Origin: Winogradskyella aurantiaca
GTDB taxonomy: Bacteria; Bacteroidota; Bacteroidia; Flavobacteriales; Flavobacteriaceae
Direction: 5' to 3'
NCBI RefSeq assembly: GCF_003362725.1
Contig: NZ_QKTV01000008.1
Span: 1-64,000, forward strand
Length of the DNA stretch: 64,000 bases
Shown: one piece after another, positions 46,421 to 55,687 of the stretch
Numbering within the stretch: the stretch's first letter is position 1
Layout of the letters: each line of letters starts with the position of its first letter
The notes under the pieces: generated by a model
What the model saw: the letters and a program-made list of their open reading frames with translations, nothing else
Told to the model about the DNA's origin: nothing
The model's database searches: none
Made by a program: the position numbers and the translations under genes

Positions 46421-47017
46421 ATGGGCTTAAAGAGTAAAGTAAAGGAGTGGCTAGTGCAACGGCAGCTTCCAATTCAAGAATATAAACCCAAGAAAAAGGG
46501 CATACCTCCACGACTTTTGGAAATTAAATCGGCATGGATAGGTCTAGAGGCCATCATAGAAGACATTCTTGAGCAATTTGATATTAATCGCGATAGTTGT
46601 ATTGAGTTTGGAGTTGAATTTGGCTATTCATCAGTGGTGTTTTCTAACTATTTTAAAAATGTCACTGGTGTGGATATTTTTTGTGGAGATATTCATACGC
46701 TTCACAAGGAAGATCATTATGAAACCACTAAAGAGAATTTAAAAGACTACAGTAACATCACCCTCCATAAATCGGATTATAAAGACTGGATTGTAAAGGA
46801 TACCAAGCAGTACGACTTTGCGCATGTAGATATTATACATAATTATAAAGAGACTTATGAGTGTGGCTTATGGGCGGTTGAACATAGTAAATGCTGCATC
46901 TTTCACGATACCAATAGCTTTCCAGAAGTGAGAAAAGCAGTGATTGATATTGCGAAAGACACCGGGAAAAGCCTCTATAACTACCCCTATCATTACGGTT
47001 TGGGGATTATTGTTTAA
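46421..47017 (+). CDS. SAM-dependent methyltransferase-fold protein
   Basis: A 198-residue protein with a Lys-rich N-terminus and a methyltransferase fold of the Methyltransf_24 type. Motif I reads CIEFGVEFGYSSVVFSNYF, followed by VTGVDIF (acidic end of strand 2), FAHVDIIHNYKETYE and CCIFHDTNSFPEVRKAV. The last segment is typical of cephalosporin-hydroxylase-like and macrocin-O-methyltransferase-like proteins. It lies between the first methyltransferase and the glycosyltransferase-like gene, so a sugar substrate is suggested. Confidence 0.78.
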   Translation: MGLKSKVKEWLVQRQLPIQEYKPKKKGIPPRLLEIKSAWIGLEAIIEDILEQFDINRDSCIEFGVEFGYSSVVFSNYFKNVTGVDIFCGDIHTLHKEDHYETTKENLKDYSNITLHKSDYKDWIVKDTKQYDFAHVDIIHNYKETYECGLWAVEHSKCCIFHDTNSFPEVRKAVIDIAKDTGKSLYNYPYHYGLGIIV

Positions 47018-47058
47018 ACTACTTTTACCCCTGTCATGGTATAAGAATCTATAACCAC

Positions 47059-47850
47059 ATGAGAACATACTTTCACTGCTATGCCACCGCTAATGATATG
47101 CCTTCCTTTGCTACAGATTTAAAAAATCTAAAGCGCTTAAAGGAGCAGGATCCAGGTGTGGACGCGGTGCAGTTGTTCGTTGCCATTAGTGAAGTTAATC
47201 CTGTTGGTGAACATGATCATAACTTTATAGATCGTGTAAAACAATTGTTTGCAAACCATCCCTTCATTAAACTCTGTAGCATTTTTCATAAGTCCAATGT
47301 GGGGAGAGATTTTAGTTCCTTTAATCATATGTTAGACAAAGTGACCCCACTAGCAGCATCGGATGATTACGTTTTTTTCCAAAACAGAAGTGGGCATGGC
47401 CCTTACCTTAAGAATTGGTACCAAGGATTTATCAACCAATTTGAACGATTCGATAAAGTGGCCATCTGTGGTAGCACAATTAATTTCTATGACCTTCATT
47501 TAAGAAGCGACAGTAATGATCTACCTCATGTGCAGACTTATGCATTTTTATCCAGTATGCACTATCTAAATCAATTAGAGAGTGGTTTTCCGGGGAGCGA
47601 AGAAACAGAAAAAGAAAATATTATTACTAAAGGGGAGATTGCACTGAGTCAGCAATTTATGGATTTAAAATTCAAGCTAACCTGTATGGAATGGCCTCAT
47701 TTGGTCATTGACAAGCAATCGAAACCGCCAACTTCGCGCGATGTTAAATCCATTGTTAAGCAAAAACACGCCTTTTACCACCGTAATTATTTTAAACCTA
47801 GTAAAATTCTAAAACGATTTCTGGGAATTGGTCAATACAAGATCAACTAG
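47059..47850 (+). CDS. Glycosyltransferase-like protein (rhamnan synthesis F type)
   Basis: A 263-residue protein without a signal peptide. The segment SNVGRDFSSFNHML resembles the NxGRD motif of RgpF/rhamnan-synthesis-type and related glycosyltransferases. It is followed by VFFQNRSGHGPYLKNWYQGFI and KVAICGSTINFYD, which fit capsule-type glycosyltransferases. The C-terminus is Lys-rich. It closes the three-gene glycan group. Direct evidence of catalysis is lacking, so this is a family-level guess. Confidence 0.65.
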   Translation: MRTYFHCYATANDMPSFATDLKNLKRLKEQDPGVDAVQLFVAISEVNPVGEHDHNFIDRVKQLFANHPFIKLCSIFHKSNVGRDFSSFNHMLDKVTPLAASDDYVFFQNRSGHGPYLKNWYQGFINQFERFDKVAICGSTINFYDLHLRSDSNDLPHVQTYAFLSSMHYLNQLESGFPGSEETEKENIITKGEIALSQQFMDLKFKLTCMEWPHLVIDKQSKPPTSRDVKSIVKQKHAFYHRNYFKPSKILKRFLGIGQYKIN

Positions 47851-47862
47851 TATAAAACTAAC

Positions 47863-49023
47863 CTATGTGTTTTTCTTAGCCTTTTTACTGCCTTCGTACA
47901 TCTCGTATTTAACGAAGCGAGATTCCAGTTTGGCATTAAATAGTTTGATTTTCCTGGAAGGGCGCAATCCTACATGCTTCAAAGCTTCCAGATTCGAGGT
48001 AATCAACCAGGCTTCGGTTCCAGGATAACCATGTTTCAACGTAGTACCCAGGTCCCCATAGAATTTTTCAAGGTCCAATAATTCCAAACGTTCCCCATAA
48101 GGCGGGTTGAATACCATGGTGAGTTTGCCTTCAGTATTCTTTTTAGTTTTAAAAAAGTCCTCATGGGCTATTTTAACAAAATCCTCCAGATGGGCATTCT
48201 TAATATTGGCCTTTGCCTTACGTACTGCTGACGGGGATTTATCATAACCAATAATCTCGTGATGAAATTCGCGGGTCTTTTTTAAAAGGGACTCTTCAAT
48301 GGTCTCAAACAGATCCACATCCCAATCCTGCCAGCGTTCAAAAGCGAACTCCTTACGCATTAAATTGGGTGGTATGTTACAAGCGATCATGGCAGCTTCG
48401 GCCAAAATGGTGCCACTACCGCACATGGGGTCCATGAAGTCGGTTTGTCCATCCCAACCACTCATAAGAATCATTCCCGCCGCTAAAACCTCATTAATAG
48501 GTGCAATATTAGTAGCTGTTTTATAACCACGTTGGTGCAAGGACTGTCCTGAGGTATCCAATGACAGGGTACAGCGGCTTCTGTCGATGTGCACATTGAC
48601 CCGAAGATCTGGGAATTTTAAATCCACATTGGGACGTATACCATCCAATTCTCTATAGCGGTCCACAATGGCGTCCTTAACTTTTAAGGCAACATACTTA
48701 GAATGGGTAAATACCTGAGAATGTACTGTAGCATCAATAGCCAAGGTGCCTTCTGCCTTTAAATAGCGCTCCCACTTAAAGCGCCTCACCTGATTGTAAA
48801 GATCTGTTTCATTGGTAACATGGAAGCTCTTAATAGGTTTAAGAATCTTGATGGCTGTACGCAAGCCTAAATTGGCTTTATACATAAAACCTTTGTCACC
48901 TTCAAATGAGACACTGCGTACTCCTTCCTTGACATTTATGGCACCCATATTGCGTAATTCGCGGGCAAGAATGGGTTCAAACCCATAAAGGGTCTTGGCA
49001 AGCATACTGAAATTATTCTCCAT
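47863..49023 (-). CDS. THUMP-domain RNA methyltransferase (RlmL-like)
   Basis: A 386-residue enzyme related to the N-terminal half of RlmKL, which makes m2G in 23S rRNA. A THUMP domain lies at about residues 45-150, followed by the UPF0020 methyltransferase domain. Motifs: FMDPMCGSGTILAEAAMIA (SAM) and VFNPPYGERL (NPPY catalytic). The protein lacks the RlmK half. It converges on the glycan genes with 12 bases between stops and is divergent from the next methyltransferase. Confidence 0.92.
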   Translation of the reverse strand: MENNFSMLAKTLYGFEPILARELRNMGAINVKEGVRSVSFEGDKGFMYKANLGLRTAIKILKPIKSFHVTNETDLYNQVRRFKWERYLKAEGTLAIDATVHSQVFTHSKYVALKVKDAIVDRYRELDGIRPNVDLKFPDLRVNVHIDRSRCTLSLDTSGQSLHQRGYKTATNIAPINEVLAAGMILMSGWDGQTDFMDPMCGSGTILAEAAMIACNIPPNLMRKEFAFERWQDWDVDLFETIEESLLKKTREFHHEIIGYDKSPSAVRKAKANIKNAHLEDFVKIAHEDFFKTKKNTEGKLTMVFNPPYGERLELLDLEKFYGDLGTTLKHGYPGTEAWLITSNLEALKHVGLRPSRKIKLFNAKLESRFVKYEMYEGSKKAKKNT

Positions 49024-49054
49024 GAGCAGCGTCTAAGTGGATGCAAAAATAATT

Positions 49055-49062
49055 TATTTTTG
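49055..49062 (+). promoter_or_regulatory. -7 box of the methyltransferase/ZIP/DUF4268 unit
   Basis: TATTTTTG, exact consensus, 42 bases before the ATG at 49105. No matching -33 TTG is seen. Confidence 0.45.
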
Positions 49063-49104
49063 CTGCCTGTAAGCCTTTGTGCTTAAATCTAATAATTAGT
49101 GTTG

Positions 49105-49839
49105 ATGACCCATTCGGCAAAAACGCATTGGTATGCGTCCTGGTTTGACACCCCGTTTTATCACATCCTATACAAGGACAGGGATTATGACGAGGCACAG
49201 TCGTTTATGGATAAACTTACCAACTATCTTAATTTACCTAAAAATGGGTCTATTTTAGATTTGGCCTGCGGTAAAGGCAGGCACTCCATTTACCTAAACA
49301 AACTTGGGTATCAGGTGACAGGTGTGGACCTCTCTGAACAAAGCATCGCTCACGCCAAACAGTTTGAAAATGAATCTCTTAATTTCGAGGTTCATGACAT
49401 GAGCCGCCCTTATCCAAATACCTTTGATGCTGTTTTTAATTTATTCACCAGTTTTGGATACTTTGAGGATGAGACCTGCAATTTAAAAACCATCCAGGCC
49501 ATTCGTCAAGAGTTGAACCCTTATGGTTTTGGGGTGATTGATTTTATGAATGTTGCCTACGTTGAAGCACATTTAGTGGCAGAAAACACCAAAACGGTGG
49601 AGGGTATTGATTTTCGGTTGAAGCGTAAAATTGAAAACAAACACATTATTAAGGATATTGCATTTACTCAAGAAGGGCAAGACTATGAATTTCAGGAACG
49701 TGTTAAAGCCTTCACTCTAGAAGATTTTGAACAATTGTTTGAGCAAGCAGGGGTACATTTACTAGATGTCTTTGGTGATTATAATCTTGGAAAATTTCAC
49801 CCCCAACATTCCGAACGTTTAATTATGATCTTTAAATAA
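49105..49839 (+). CDS. Class I SAM-dependent methyltransferase
   Basis: A 244-residue protein with a classic Methyltransf_25-type fold. Motif I is ILDLACGKGRHSIYLNKLGY, motif II VTGVDLSEQSIAHAK, and FDAVFNLFTSFGYF follows. The small-molecule substrate is unknown. I start it at ATG 49105; GTG and TTG codons lie just before. It begins a tight plus-strand unit with the ZIP transporter (5-base gap) and DUF4268 (overlapping). Confidence 0.85.
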   Translation: MTHSAKTHWYASWFDTPFYHILYKDRDYDEAQSFMDKLTNYLNLPKNGSILDLACGKGRHSIYLNKLGYQVTGVDLSEQSIAHAKQFENESLNFEVHDMSRPYPNTFDAVFNLFTSFGYFEDETCNLKTIQAIRQELNPYGFGVIDFMNVAYVEAHLVAENTKTVEGIDFRLKRKIENKHIIKDIAFTQEGQDYEFQERVKAFTLEDFEQLFEQAGVHLLDVFGDYNLGKFHPQHSERLIMIFK

Positions 49840-49844
49840 AGCAC

Positions 49845-50516
49845 ATGGAATTTGTACTTCCTTTTTTTGCTGTTTTAGTAGGTGCCGGAATTGCCTTGGT
49901 CATTAATGATCATAAATCGTCTACCATACGCTTGTTACTGTCTTTTAGCGGCTCCTTTTTATTGGCCATGAGTTTGTTTTCCCTATTGCCAGAGGTATAC
50001 GAGCATATGAATGCCAAAAAAACAGGAGTGCTTATTATGTGCGGCATCCTATTACAAATCATTCTAGAATTTTTCTCAAAAGGTGCAGAACACGGACATA
50101 TGCATTTTAGCAAATCCCAGCACCGCTTCCCTTTTGTACTTTTTATTAGTCTGGCACTGCACTCATTTTTAGAAGGTTTTCCCATTCATCACCACGACAG
50201 CATGCTTTATGGAGTGCTCATTCATAAAATACCTATTGCCATACTACTTACAAGTTACTTTTTAAAGACCAAGTTATCACGCCTTAAGATTACAATGTTT
50301 ATTATGCTCTTTGCTTTAATGACACCGCTCGGGGCCTGGAGCAGTGCCGTATTACCCCTAGAACCTGAAACCATATATGCTACCAATGCATTAGTTATTG
50401 GAATTTTTCTGCACATTTCAACAACTATAATTTTTGAATCTGGTGACGGGCATTCGTTTAACTTGTCAAAACTTATCGCCATTGTTGCCGGAATAGCAGT
50501 AGCCTATTTTATATAA
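49845..50516 (+). CDS. ZIP-family metal transporter
   Basis: A 223-residue membrane protein with about eight hydrophobic segments. The ZIP metal-binding helices are clear: ALHSFLEGFPIHHH (helix 4) and GVLIHKIPIAILL (helix 5). The loop GAEHGHMHFSKSQH is His-rich. ZIP proteins bring zinc or iron into the cytoplasm. No Fur-type operator is seen directly upstream. Its stop and the next ATG share one base (TAATG). Confidence 0.9.
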   Translation: MEFVLPFFAVLVGAGIALVINDHKSSTIRLLLSFSGSFLLAMSLFSLLPEVYEHMNAKKTGVLIMCGILLQIILEFFSKGAEHGHMHFSKSQHRFPFVLFISLALHSFLEGFPIHHHDSMLYGVLIHKIPIAILLTSYFLKTKLSRLKITMFIMLFALMTPLGAWSSAVLPLEPETIYATNALVIGIFLHISTTIIFESGDGHSFNLSKLIAIVAGIAVAYFI

Positions 50517-50947
50517 TGTTTAGTAAAGAAGAAAGTAGACTCTTACGCCAGGAATTCTGGACCAGTTTTGGAAAATCGTTCCCAAGAAAATGGATCTTGT
50601 ATAACACCAAAATTAAGGGTCTTTCATTTAAATTTTATTTCGATACTAAGAAAGCCTATGTGACACTGGATCTGGAGGACGATCTTGAAAACCGCATCAA
50701 CTGCTGGGAAAAATTGCTAGCCTTAAAAAGTATTCTTCTCAATGATTTTCTTCCAGACGCCATCTTTGAAGAAAGCTTCTATCTGGATAATGGTAAGGAA
50801 ATATCACGCATATATATACCCCTGGAAGCCAAAGTTTCCATTCATAATAAGAATTCATGGCATCAGGTAATGAAATTCTTTAACACACACATGATGCTAT
50901 TTGAAGCCTTTTTTCAAGAATACAGAGATATTATAAAGCCCTCTTAA
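50516..50947 (+). CDS. DUF4268 protein
   Basis: A 143-residue soluble protein that fits the DUF4268 family: it opens with ESRLLRQEFWTSFGKSFPRKWILYNTKIKGLSFKFYFD and has the helix LFEAFFQEYRDIIKP at the end. DUF4268 proteins are of unknown function; larger relatives occur next to restriction enzymes, but no such system is seen here. It is coupled to the ZIP gene by a TAATG overlap. Confidence 0.85.
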   Translation: MFSKEESRLLRQEFWTSFGKSFPRKWILYNTKIKGLSFKFYFDTKKAYVTLDLEDDLENRINCWEKLLALKSILLNDFLPDAIFEESFYLDNGKEISRIYIPLEAKVSIHNKNSWHQVMKFFNTHMMLFEAFFQEYRDIIKPS

Positions 50948-51124
50948 TAGTCTTATAGAAATTAAGGTAATAAGAGAATTATTTAATGTATCGCTATTTA
51001 TTTCCCAATTAATTATTAATTGTTCATAAAAGGTGTATAATTATTACATTATCCGTAATTTTTTACCTTGTAGTGCCCTGTTATTTCTATATATTAGCTT
51101 CATCCATTGATTAATTAATAGCAA

Positions 51125-51412
51125 ATGAAAACAGGGTCAATCTCGCTTTGGAGCTTTAGTTCCTTCCTCTTTTTTGGTTTTTTTCTTCTCATAGGTTTAT
51201 TAAATGTCTGGTATGTAAGCGTCTTATTTGGTGTCTTGTACATGCTTTTTGCCCTAGTATACCTACCAGGATTTGATACCGCTGTTAGCCGAATATTACA
51301 TCTCAATGTGCCTCGCGGTTTGAAATATCTGGTAGCGCTTCTTGTTTTATGGGGGACACTAGCCGTTGGCGATCTTATGGAATTATTTGAGACTTGGATG
51401 TTGCACTCCTAG
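51125..51412 (+). CDS. Small membrane protein, function unknown
   Basis: A 95-residue protein with three hydrophobic segments (about 10-28, 30-48, 66-82). It shows no known motif. The 177-base gap before it holds no other gene, and 66 bases separate it from the AsmA-like gene, so co-transcription is possible. Confidence 0.7.
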   Translation: MKTGSISLWSFSSFLFFGFFLLIGLLNVWYVSVLFGVLYMLFALVYLPGFDTAVSRILHLNVPRGLKYLVALLVLWGTLAVGDLMELFETWMLHS

Positions 51413-51478
51413 TTCAGCTTCAAGAAAAAAGACTATTTTTAACTATCAGAGTGTCAGCACAAAGGCTGATACCTGTCT

Positions 51479-53122
51479 ATGATTATGAAGAAATGGTTAA
51501 AAATTGTACTCATTGTAGTTGTTGTTTTATTTGGACTTTTAAAGTTAACTGAGTGGTTTCTGGAAACCAAGTTCCAGGCCCTTATCAATAAGAACCCAGA
51601 CAGGGCTTACGACATTACTTATGCCGATTTTGATTTGCACACTCTTTTTAAAGGCATTACTCTGGATGAGGTAAAAATTACTCCACTGACAAAAAAGACT
51701 ACTGGTGTCATAGTTAACGGATCTGTTGATTATGCGGAGCTCAGTGGTTTTAAGTGGAGCAGGTTCGTTTTCAGCAAATCGGTTTCTATCGATGAACTAA
51801 AATTTGTTTCCCCAACCTTTGATCTCGCTATCTATGCAGACTCTACCAAAAAAACTAAAGGTCAAAGTATGCAAGGGCTGTTTAGTGATATTCTCTCAAG
51901 GTTAGACCTAGACCAGTTTCAGATCAAAGACGGATCGGTTCTTATGAAAGAAGGTGACTCCACCCTTATCGGCGAATTGAGCCGAATCAATATTGTGGCT
52001 AGTGAAATTGAAACGGATTCGGTTCAGTTAACACATATTATACCATTTAAGCTTGGTAATCTCGAGGTGGAATTGGATTCTGCCTACTATCAGATCAATC
52101 CTTACACAGAGGCCAAATTAGGCTTTATTGATTACAGCATGACCAATGAGAGCATTATCTTAAAAGATGTCTCACTTCATTATTATAAAGACTGGGTAGC
52201 TATTAGTGAAGAACGAGGTTTACAGGATGACGTCATGGAATTTGCCTTAGACTCGCTATGTATTTCTAATATGAACTTTTCATCTAGTTTTTGGTCAGAC
52301 CTGGACATTGAGGCAGAGCGCATGCATATCGATGGACTCATGTTGAGTATGAAACGAAATAAAAACCTCCCCAGACCACCGGACGTTGAAAAACCGTTGT
52401 TTAAGGGGATTGTAGATAAGATTCCCTTTAGGATTGATTTGGATTCCATTCTTATCAGCAATTCAACCATATTGTATGGAGAATTAAGTGTTAACAAGAA
52501 AAAAACGGGGGTTATAGAAATTACGGATGTCAATGGCGCCATTACACAGCTAACCACCTTTCCTGAGCGCAAGGAGGAATTCAAGGATTTTGATGCCAAT
52601 TTTACGGCGAAATTAAATGGTGCAGGTGATATGAATATAGCACTAAATGTTCCTTATGATAGGGATTCTTTTAAACTGTATACTACGGTAGGGCCCATGG
52701 ACATGACAGCGCTTAGTAGAAGCCTTGTACCACTTCTGGGAGTGGAAATTAAAGAAGGGCAAATGAAACATCTTGACTATAAAATGAATGCCTCTTTTTA
52801 TGGTTCCAGCAACAGCCTAGTAATGGATTATGAAAATCTGCAATTAACAGTTTACAAGGAAAATGATGATGGTAGTAATAAAAAGGATGGCATGTTAAGT
52901 TCAATAGCCAATGCCGCAATTAAACATAACAACCTGCCTAATCAGAAACGCTACGAAACAGCTACTTACAATACCGAGCGCAACATTTACAGATCACCCT
53001 TTCAGCACATTGTAGCTGGAGTCTTGGATGGCACGCAGTATATCATTCCAGCAAAAAGTGTTAGAGCATTACTGGGTACCAACAACAACAACAACAAAAA
53101 AAAGAAAAAGAAAAAGAAATAA
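51479..53122 (+). CDS. AsmA-like membrane-anchored protein with Asn/Lys tail
   Basis: A 547-residue protein with one N-terminal membrane helix (about 6-22: KWLKIVLIVVVVLFGLL) and a long beta-rich body, in the style of AsmA/DUF748 proteins of the envelope lipid-transport group (ITYADFDLHTLFKGITLDEVKI). It ends with Asn5-Lys8, encoded by five AAC codons (53081-53095) and alternating AAA/AAG codons. Such a tail is not expected of the family. ATG 51479 or ATG 51485 may be the start. It converges on the TrhA gene with adjacent stops. Confidence 0.72.
   Translation: MIMKKWLKIVLIVVVVLFGLLKLTEWFLETKFQALINKNPDRAYDITYADFDLHTLFKGITLDEVKITPLTKKTTGVIVNGSVDYAELSGFKWSRFVFSKSVSIDELKFVSPTFDLAIYADSTKKTKGQSMQGLFSDILSRLDLDQFQIKDGSVLMKEGDSTLIGELSRINIVASEIETDSVQLTHIIPFKLGNLEVELDSAYYQINPYTEAKLGFIDYSMTNESIILKDVSLHYYKDWVAISEERGLQDDVMEFALDSLCISNMNFSSSFWSDLDIEAERMHIDGLMLSMKRNKNLPRPPDVEKPLFKGIVDKIPFRIDLDSILISNSTILYGELSVNKKKTGVIEITDVNGAITQLTTFPERKEEFKDFDANFTAKLNGAGDMNIALNVPYDRDSFKLYTTVGPMDMTALSRSLVPLLGVEIKEGQMKHLDYKMNASFYGSSNSLVMDYENLQLTVYKENDDGSNKKDGMLSSIANAAIKHNNLPNQKRYETATYNTERNIYRSPFQHIVAGVLDGTQYIIPAKSVRALLGTNNNNNKKKKKKKK
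53081..53119 (+). repeat. (AAC)5 microsatellite and A-rich tract at a gene end
   Basis: Five tandem AAC units are followed by eight lysine codons within the last 13 sense codons of the AsmA-like gene. The tract is prone to replication slippage. Confidence 0.8.
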
Positions 53123-53749
53123 CTACAGGACATAGAAATAGATCATCATAAAATGGCAGAAAGCGCCTCCCATGACAAACAAATGCCATATGACGTGATT
53201 AAAAGGTATTTTTTGTATCACATAAAACACAATTCCTACCGTGTAAAATAATCCACCAGCATACAACCAGGCAATACCTAAGGGATCCATGGCATTCGAA
53301 AGATTGGTGAAGTCAAAGACAATCAACCAACCCATTACCAGATATAAAAGGGTTGAAAAGATCTCGAATTTACCGGTAAAAAAGAGCTTTAATACCAATC
53401 CAAAAACCGCTATACCCCAGATAATCCAGAATAAAGTCCAGCCTAAAGAATCCGAAAGTAATAGTAGCAAAACCGGTGTGTAGGTACCGGCAATTAGCAG
53501 GTAAATACTGATGTGATCTACAATCCTGAAATAATGCTTACAGGCTTCTGAACGCACATAATGATACAGTGTTGATGCTGTAAACAGAATGACAAGTGAC
53601 AGTCCGTAAACCATGACACTGAACAAGCCCCAACTTTGATCCACATCTACCTTTATACACATGACTATGAGTCCAAGGACTCCAAAAATTGCAGCAATTC
53701 CGTGAGTGAGGGCATTCCAACGCTCTTCTGTATTGGTTTGTTGACGCAT
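53123..53749 (-). CDS. trhA: TrhA/hemolysin III family membrane protein (PAQR)
   Basis: A 208-residue protein with seven hydrophobic segments of the PAQR superfamily. The metal-site residues fit: STLYH (helix 2-3 region), IVDHISIYLLIAGTY, and WHLFVMGGAFCHFMMIY near the C-terminus. E. coli TrhA helps keep membrane fluidity. The hemolysin name is historical. It overlaps the DUF4294 gene by one base (TAATG), so the pair is an operon. Confidence 0.9.
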   Translation of the reverse strand: MRQQTNTEERWNALTHGIAAIFGVLGLIVMCIKVDVDQSWGLFSVMVYGLSLVILFTASTLYHYVRSEACKHYFRIVDHISIYLLIAGTYTPVLLLLLSDSLGWTLFWIIWGIAVFGLVLKLFFTGKFEIFSTLLYLVMGWLIVFDFTNLSNAMDPLGIAWLYAGGLFYTVGIVFYVIQKIPFNHVIWHLFVMGGAFCHFMMIYFYVL

Positions 53750-54456
53750 TACTTATCTATCTCTTTTGGGGGTTGATATCTCCATTTATCGCTTAGATTG
53801 TAATAATCAATCTCATAAGCAGGTTCCTGACGTTCCAGAATCTCATTCTGAAATGCCCTAAGCAAAACATCCTCAATTAAGAAATCCTCTTTAACATTTA
53901 TGGGATCATAAATAACCTTAAGAGAAAGATCAAAAATACTAGCAGTATTATTGTACCAGAAGGCCCGCCACCCATTGCGCAATTCTTTTATCAAGTCGAA
54001 CGCTGTTTCACCGGTTTGTCGGTGAATTAATTTCAATAATATACGGCCCTCACTACGGGTAAGCTTCTTGAGTTCAGCTGAGAACTCCTGCTCAATGTAC
54101 TTCTGGACACGCTTGGCATACTTCTTTTGATCGCGACGCTTATCTATAGATGATAATCGCTCCTTTAAGGTCACCAGTCGTTCAGCAGCTAATTTGGCAT
54201 AAGGGTACACTTTTAGCGTGCGCCTTCTTAAAATGATGTAATTGCGACGGTCCTCATTGTTATCAAAACGCAGTTTTGGCAATACCAGGACTTCCCGTAA
54301 TTCAATAGAGGTTATGGGAATGGAATCCCCTTCAATCAAATACACAAATTTAGTACTGTCCTTTTTAACAGGGTTTTCCTGAGCCCTTATACCTTGAGAA
54401 AATACAACAAGAATAAAGAAAAAATATAGGAAGTATTGCAGTTTAAAAACCTTCAT
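53749..54456 (-). CDS. DUF4294 exported protein
   Basis: A 235-residue protein with a signal peptide ending near GIRAQ. The DUF4294 domain is recognised by the central RRTLKVYPYAKLAAERLVTL and by ILLKLIHRQTGETAFDLIKELRNGWRAFWYNNTASIFDLSLK. The function is unknown; it is almost restricted to Bacteroidota. A 6-2-6 inverted repeat, TGAACG-GA-CGTTCA, lies just upstream at 54468-54481. It runs in operon with trhA. Confidence 0.88.
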   Translation of the reverse strand: MKVFKLQYFLYFFFILVVFSQGIRAQENPVKKDSTKFVYLIEGDSIPITSIELREVLVLPKLRFDNNEDRRNYIILRRRTLKVYPYAKLAAERLVTLKERLSSIDKRRDQKKYAKRVQKYIEQEFSAELKKLTRSEGRILLKLIHRQTGETAFDLIKELRNGWRAFWYNNTASIFDLSLKVIYDPINVKEDFLIEDVLLRAFQNEILERQEPAYEIDYYNLSDKWRYQPPKEIDK

Positions 54457-54555
54457 AAATCGTCACCTGAACGGACGTTCAAAATTAAGAATTAATAGCT
54501 CCTTAAACCCTAAATTCCTGTGAATATTGTTAATTTAGGCAAAAATTAAAGACCT

Positions 54556-55644
54556 ATGCCAGACACGAGTATTTTGAACGATTCTTCACTAGAATTTCTT
54601 GAAAAATATTTAAATAATGCTGCCCCAACAGGATACGAATGGGACGGCCAGAAACTATGGATGAACTATCTGACACCATACGTTGATGAATTTATTACCG
54701 ATACCTATGGAACTGCAGTTGCAGTCATCAATCCAGAGGCCGATTATAAAGTGGTAATTGAAGGCCATGCCGATGAAATCTCATGGTATGTTAATTACAT
54801 TTCAGACAAGGGATTGATCTACGTCATTAGAAATGGTGGTAGCGATCACCAGATTGCCCCGTCTAAAATTGTGAACATTCATACCAAAAAAGGTATTGTT
54901 AAAGGTGTCTTTGGATGGCCAGCCATTCATACCAGAAGTCGAGTTAAAGAAGAGCCACCAAAACCGGACAATATTTGTATAGACATTGGAGCCAAGGATA
55001 AAGAGGAAGTTGAAAATATGGGAGTCCATGTGGGCTGTGTGATCACCTATCCTGATGAGTTTCATGTCCTAAACGGTAATAAGTTTGTTTGCCGCGCTCT
55101 GGACAACAGAATGGGTGGCTTTATGATTGCTGAAGTGGCACGTTTACTGTATGAAAATGGAAAAAAGCTGCCTTTTGGATTGTACATCACCAATTCTGTT
55201 CAGGAAGAAATTGGGCTGCGTGGTGCCGAAATGATCACTGAAACTATAAAGCCTGATGTCGCCATTGTAACGGACGTGACCCATGACACCACTACTCCAA
55301 TGATTGATCCTAAAAAACAAGGATTGGCAGAAATAGGAAAAGGCCCTGTGGTAGCCTATGCGCCAGCAGTACAACAACGTCTTCGTGATTTAATTACTGA
55401 AACCGCTGAAGAAAAGGAAATTCCGTTTCAACGAGCTGCACTTTCTAGAGCTACCGGAACCGATACAGATGCCTTTGCCTATAGCAATGGAGGCGTTGCT
55501 TCTGCCTTAATTTCATTACCACTGAGATACATGCACACTACTGTAGAGATGGTACAAAGAGATGATGTGGAAAATGTGATTAAACTGATTTACGAATCGC
55601 TACTGAAAATTAAGAGCGGAGATACTTTTAGTTACTTCGATTAA
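54556..55644 (+). CDS. M42-family aminopeptidase
   Basis: A 362-residue zinc or cobalt peptidase of the M42 (glutamyl aminopeptidase/FrvX/tetrahedral TET) type. The metal ligands are seen in order: VIEGHADEISWYV, CRALDNRMGGFM, SVQEEIGLRGAEM, VTDVTHDTT and MHTTVEMVQ. It probably trims peptides in the cytoplasm as a dodecamer. A terminator follows at once (55652-55687). Confidence 0.93.
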   Translation: MPDTSILNDSSLEFLEKYLNNAAPTGYEWDGQKLWMNYLTPYVDEFITDTYGTAVAVINPEADYKVVIEGHADEISWYVNYISDKGLIYVIRNGGSDHQIAPSKIVNIHTKKGIVKGVFGWPAIHTRSRVKEEPPKPDNICIDIGAKDKEEVENMGVHVGCVITYPDEFHVLNGNKFVCRALDNRMGGFMIAEVARLLYENGKKLPFGLYITNSVQEEIGLRGAEMITETIKPDVAIVTDVTHDTTTPMIDPKKQGLAEIGKGPVVAYAPAVQQRLRDLITETAEEKEIPFQRAALSRATGTDTDAFAYSNGGVASALISLPLRYMHTTVEMVQRDDVENVIKLIYESLLKIKSGDTFSYFD

Positions 55645-55651
55645 ACCTATA

Positions 55652-55687
55652 AAACCTCAGATACTCGATGTCTGAGGTTTATTTTTT
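55652..55687 (+). terminator. Intrinsic terminator of the M42 gene
   Basis: Stem AAACCTCAGA (55652-55661) with TCTGAGGTTT (55671-55680), nine-base loop, followed by ATTTTTT (55681-55687). The T-run ends directly at the ATG of the next gene (55688). Confidence 0.85.

Noticed and set aside
50516-50947. DUF4268 as part of a restriction-modification or defence system
   Set aside because: No restriction enzyme, specificity subunit or DNA methyltransferase is near; the neighbouring methyltransferases are of RNA or small-molecule types.
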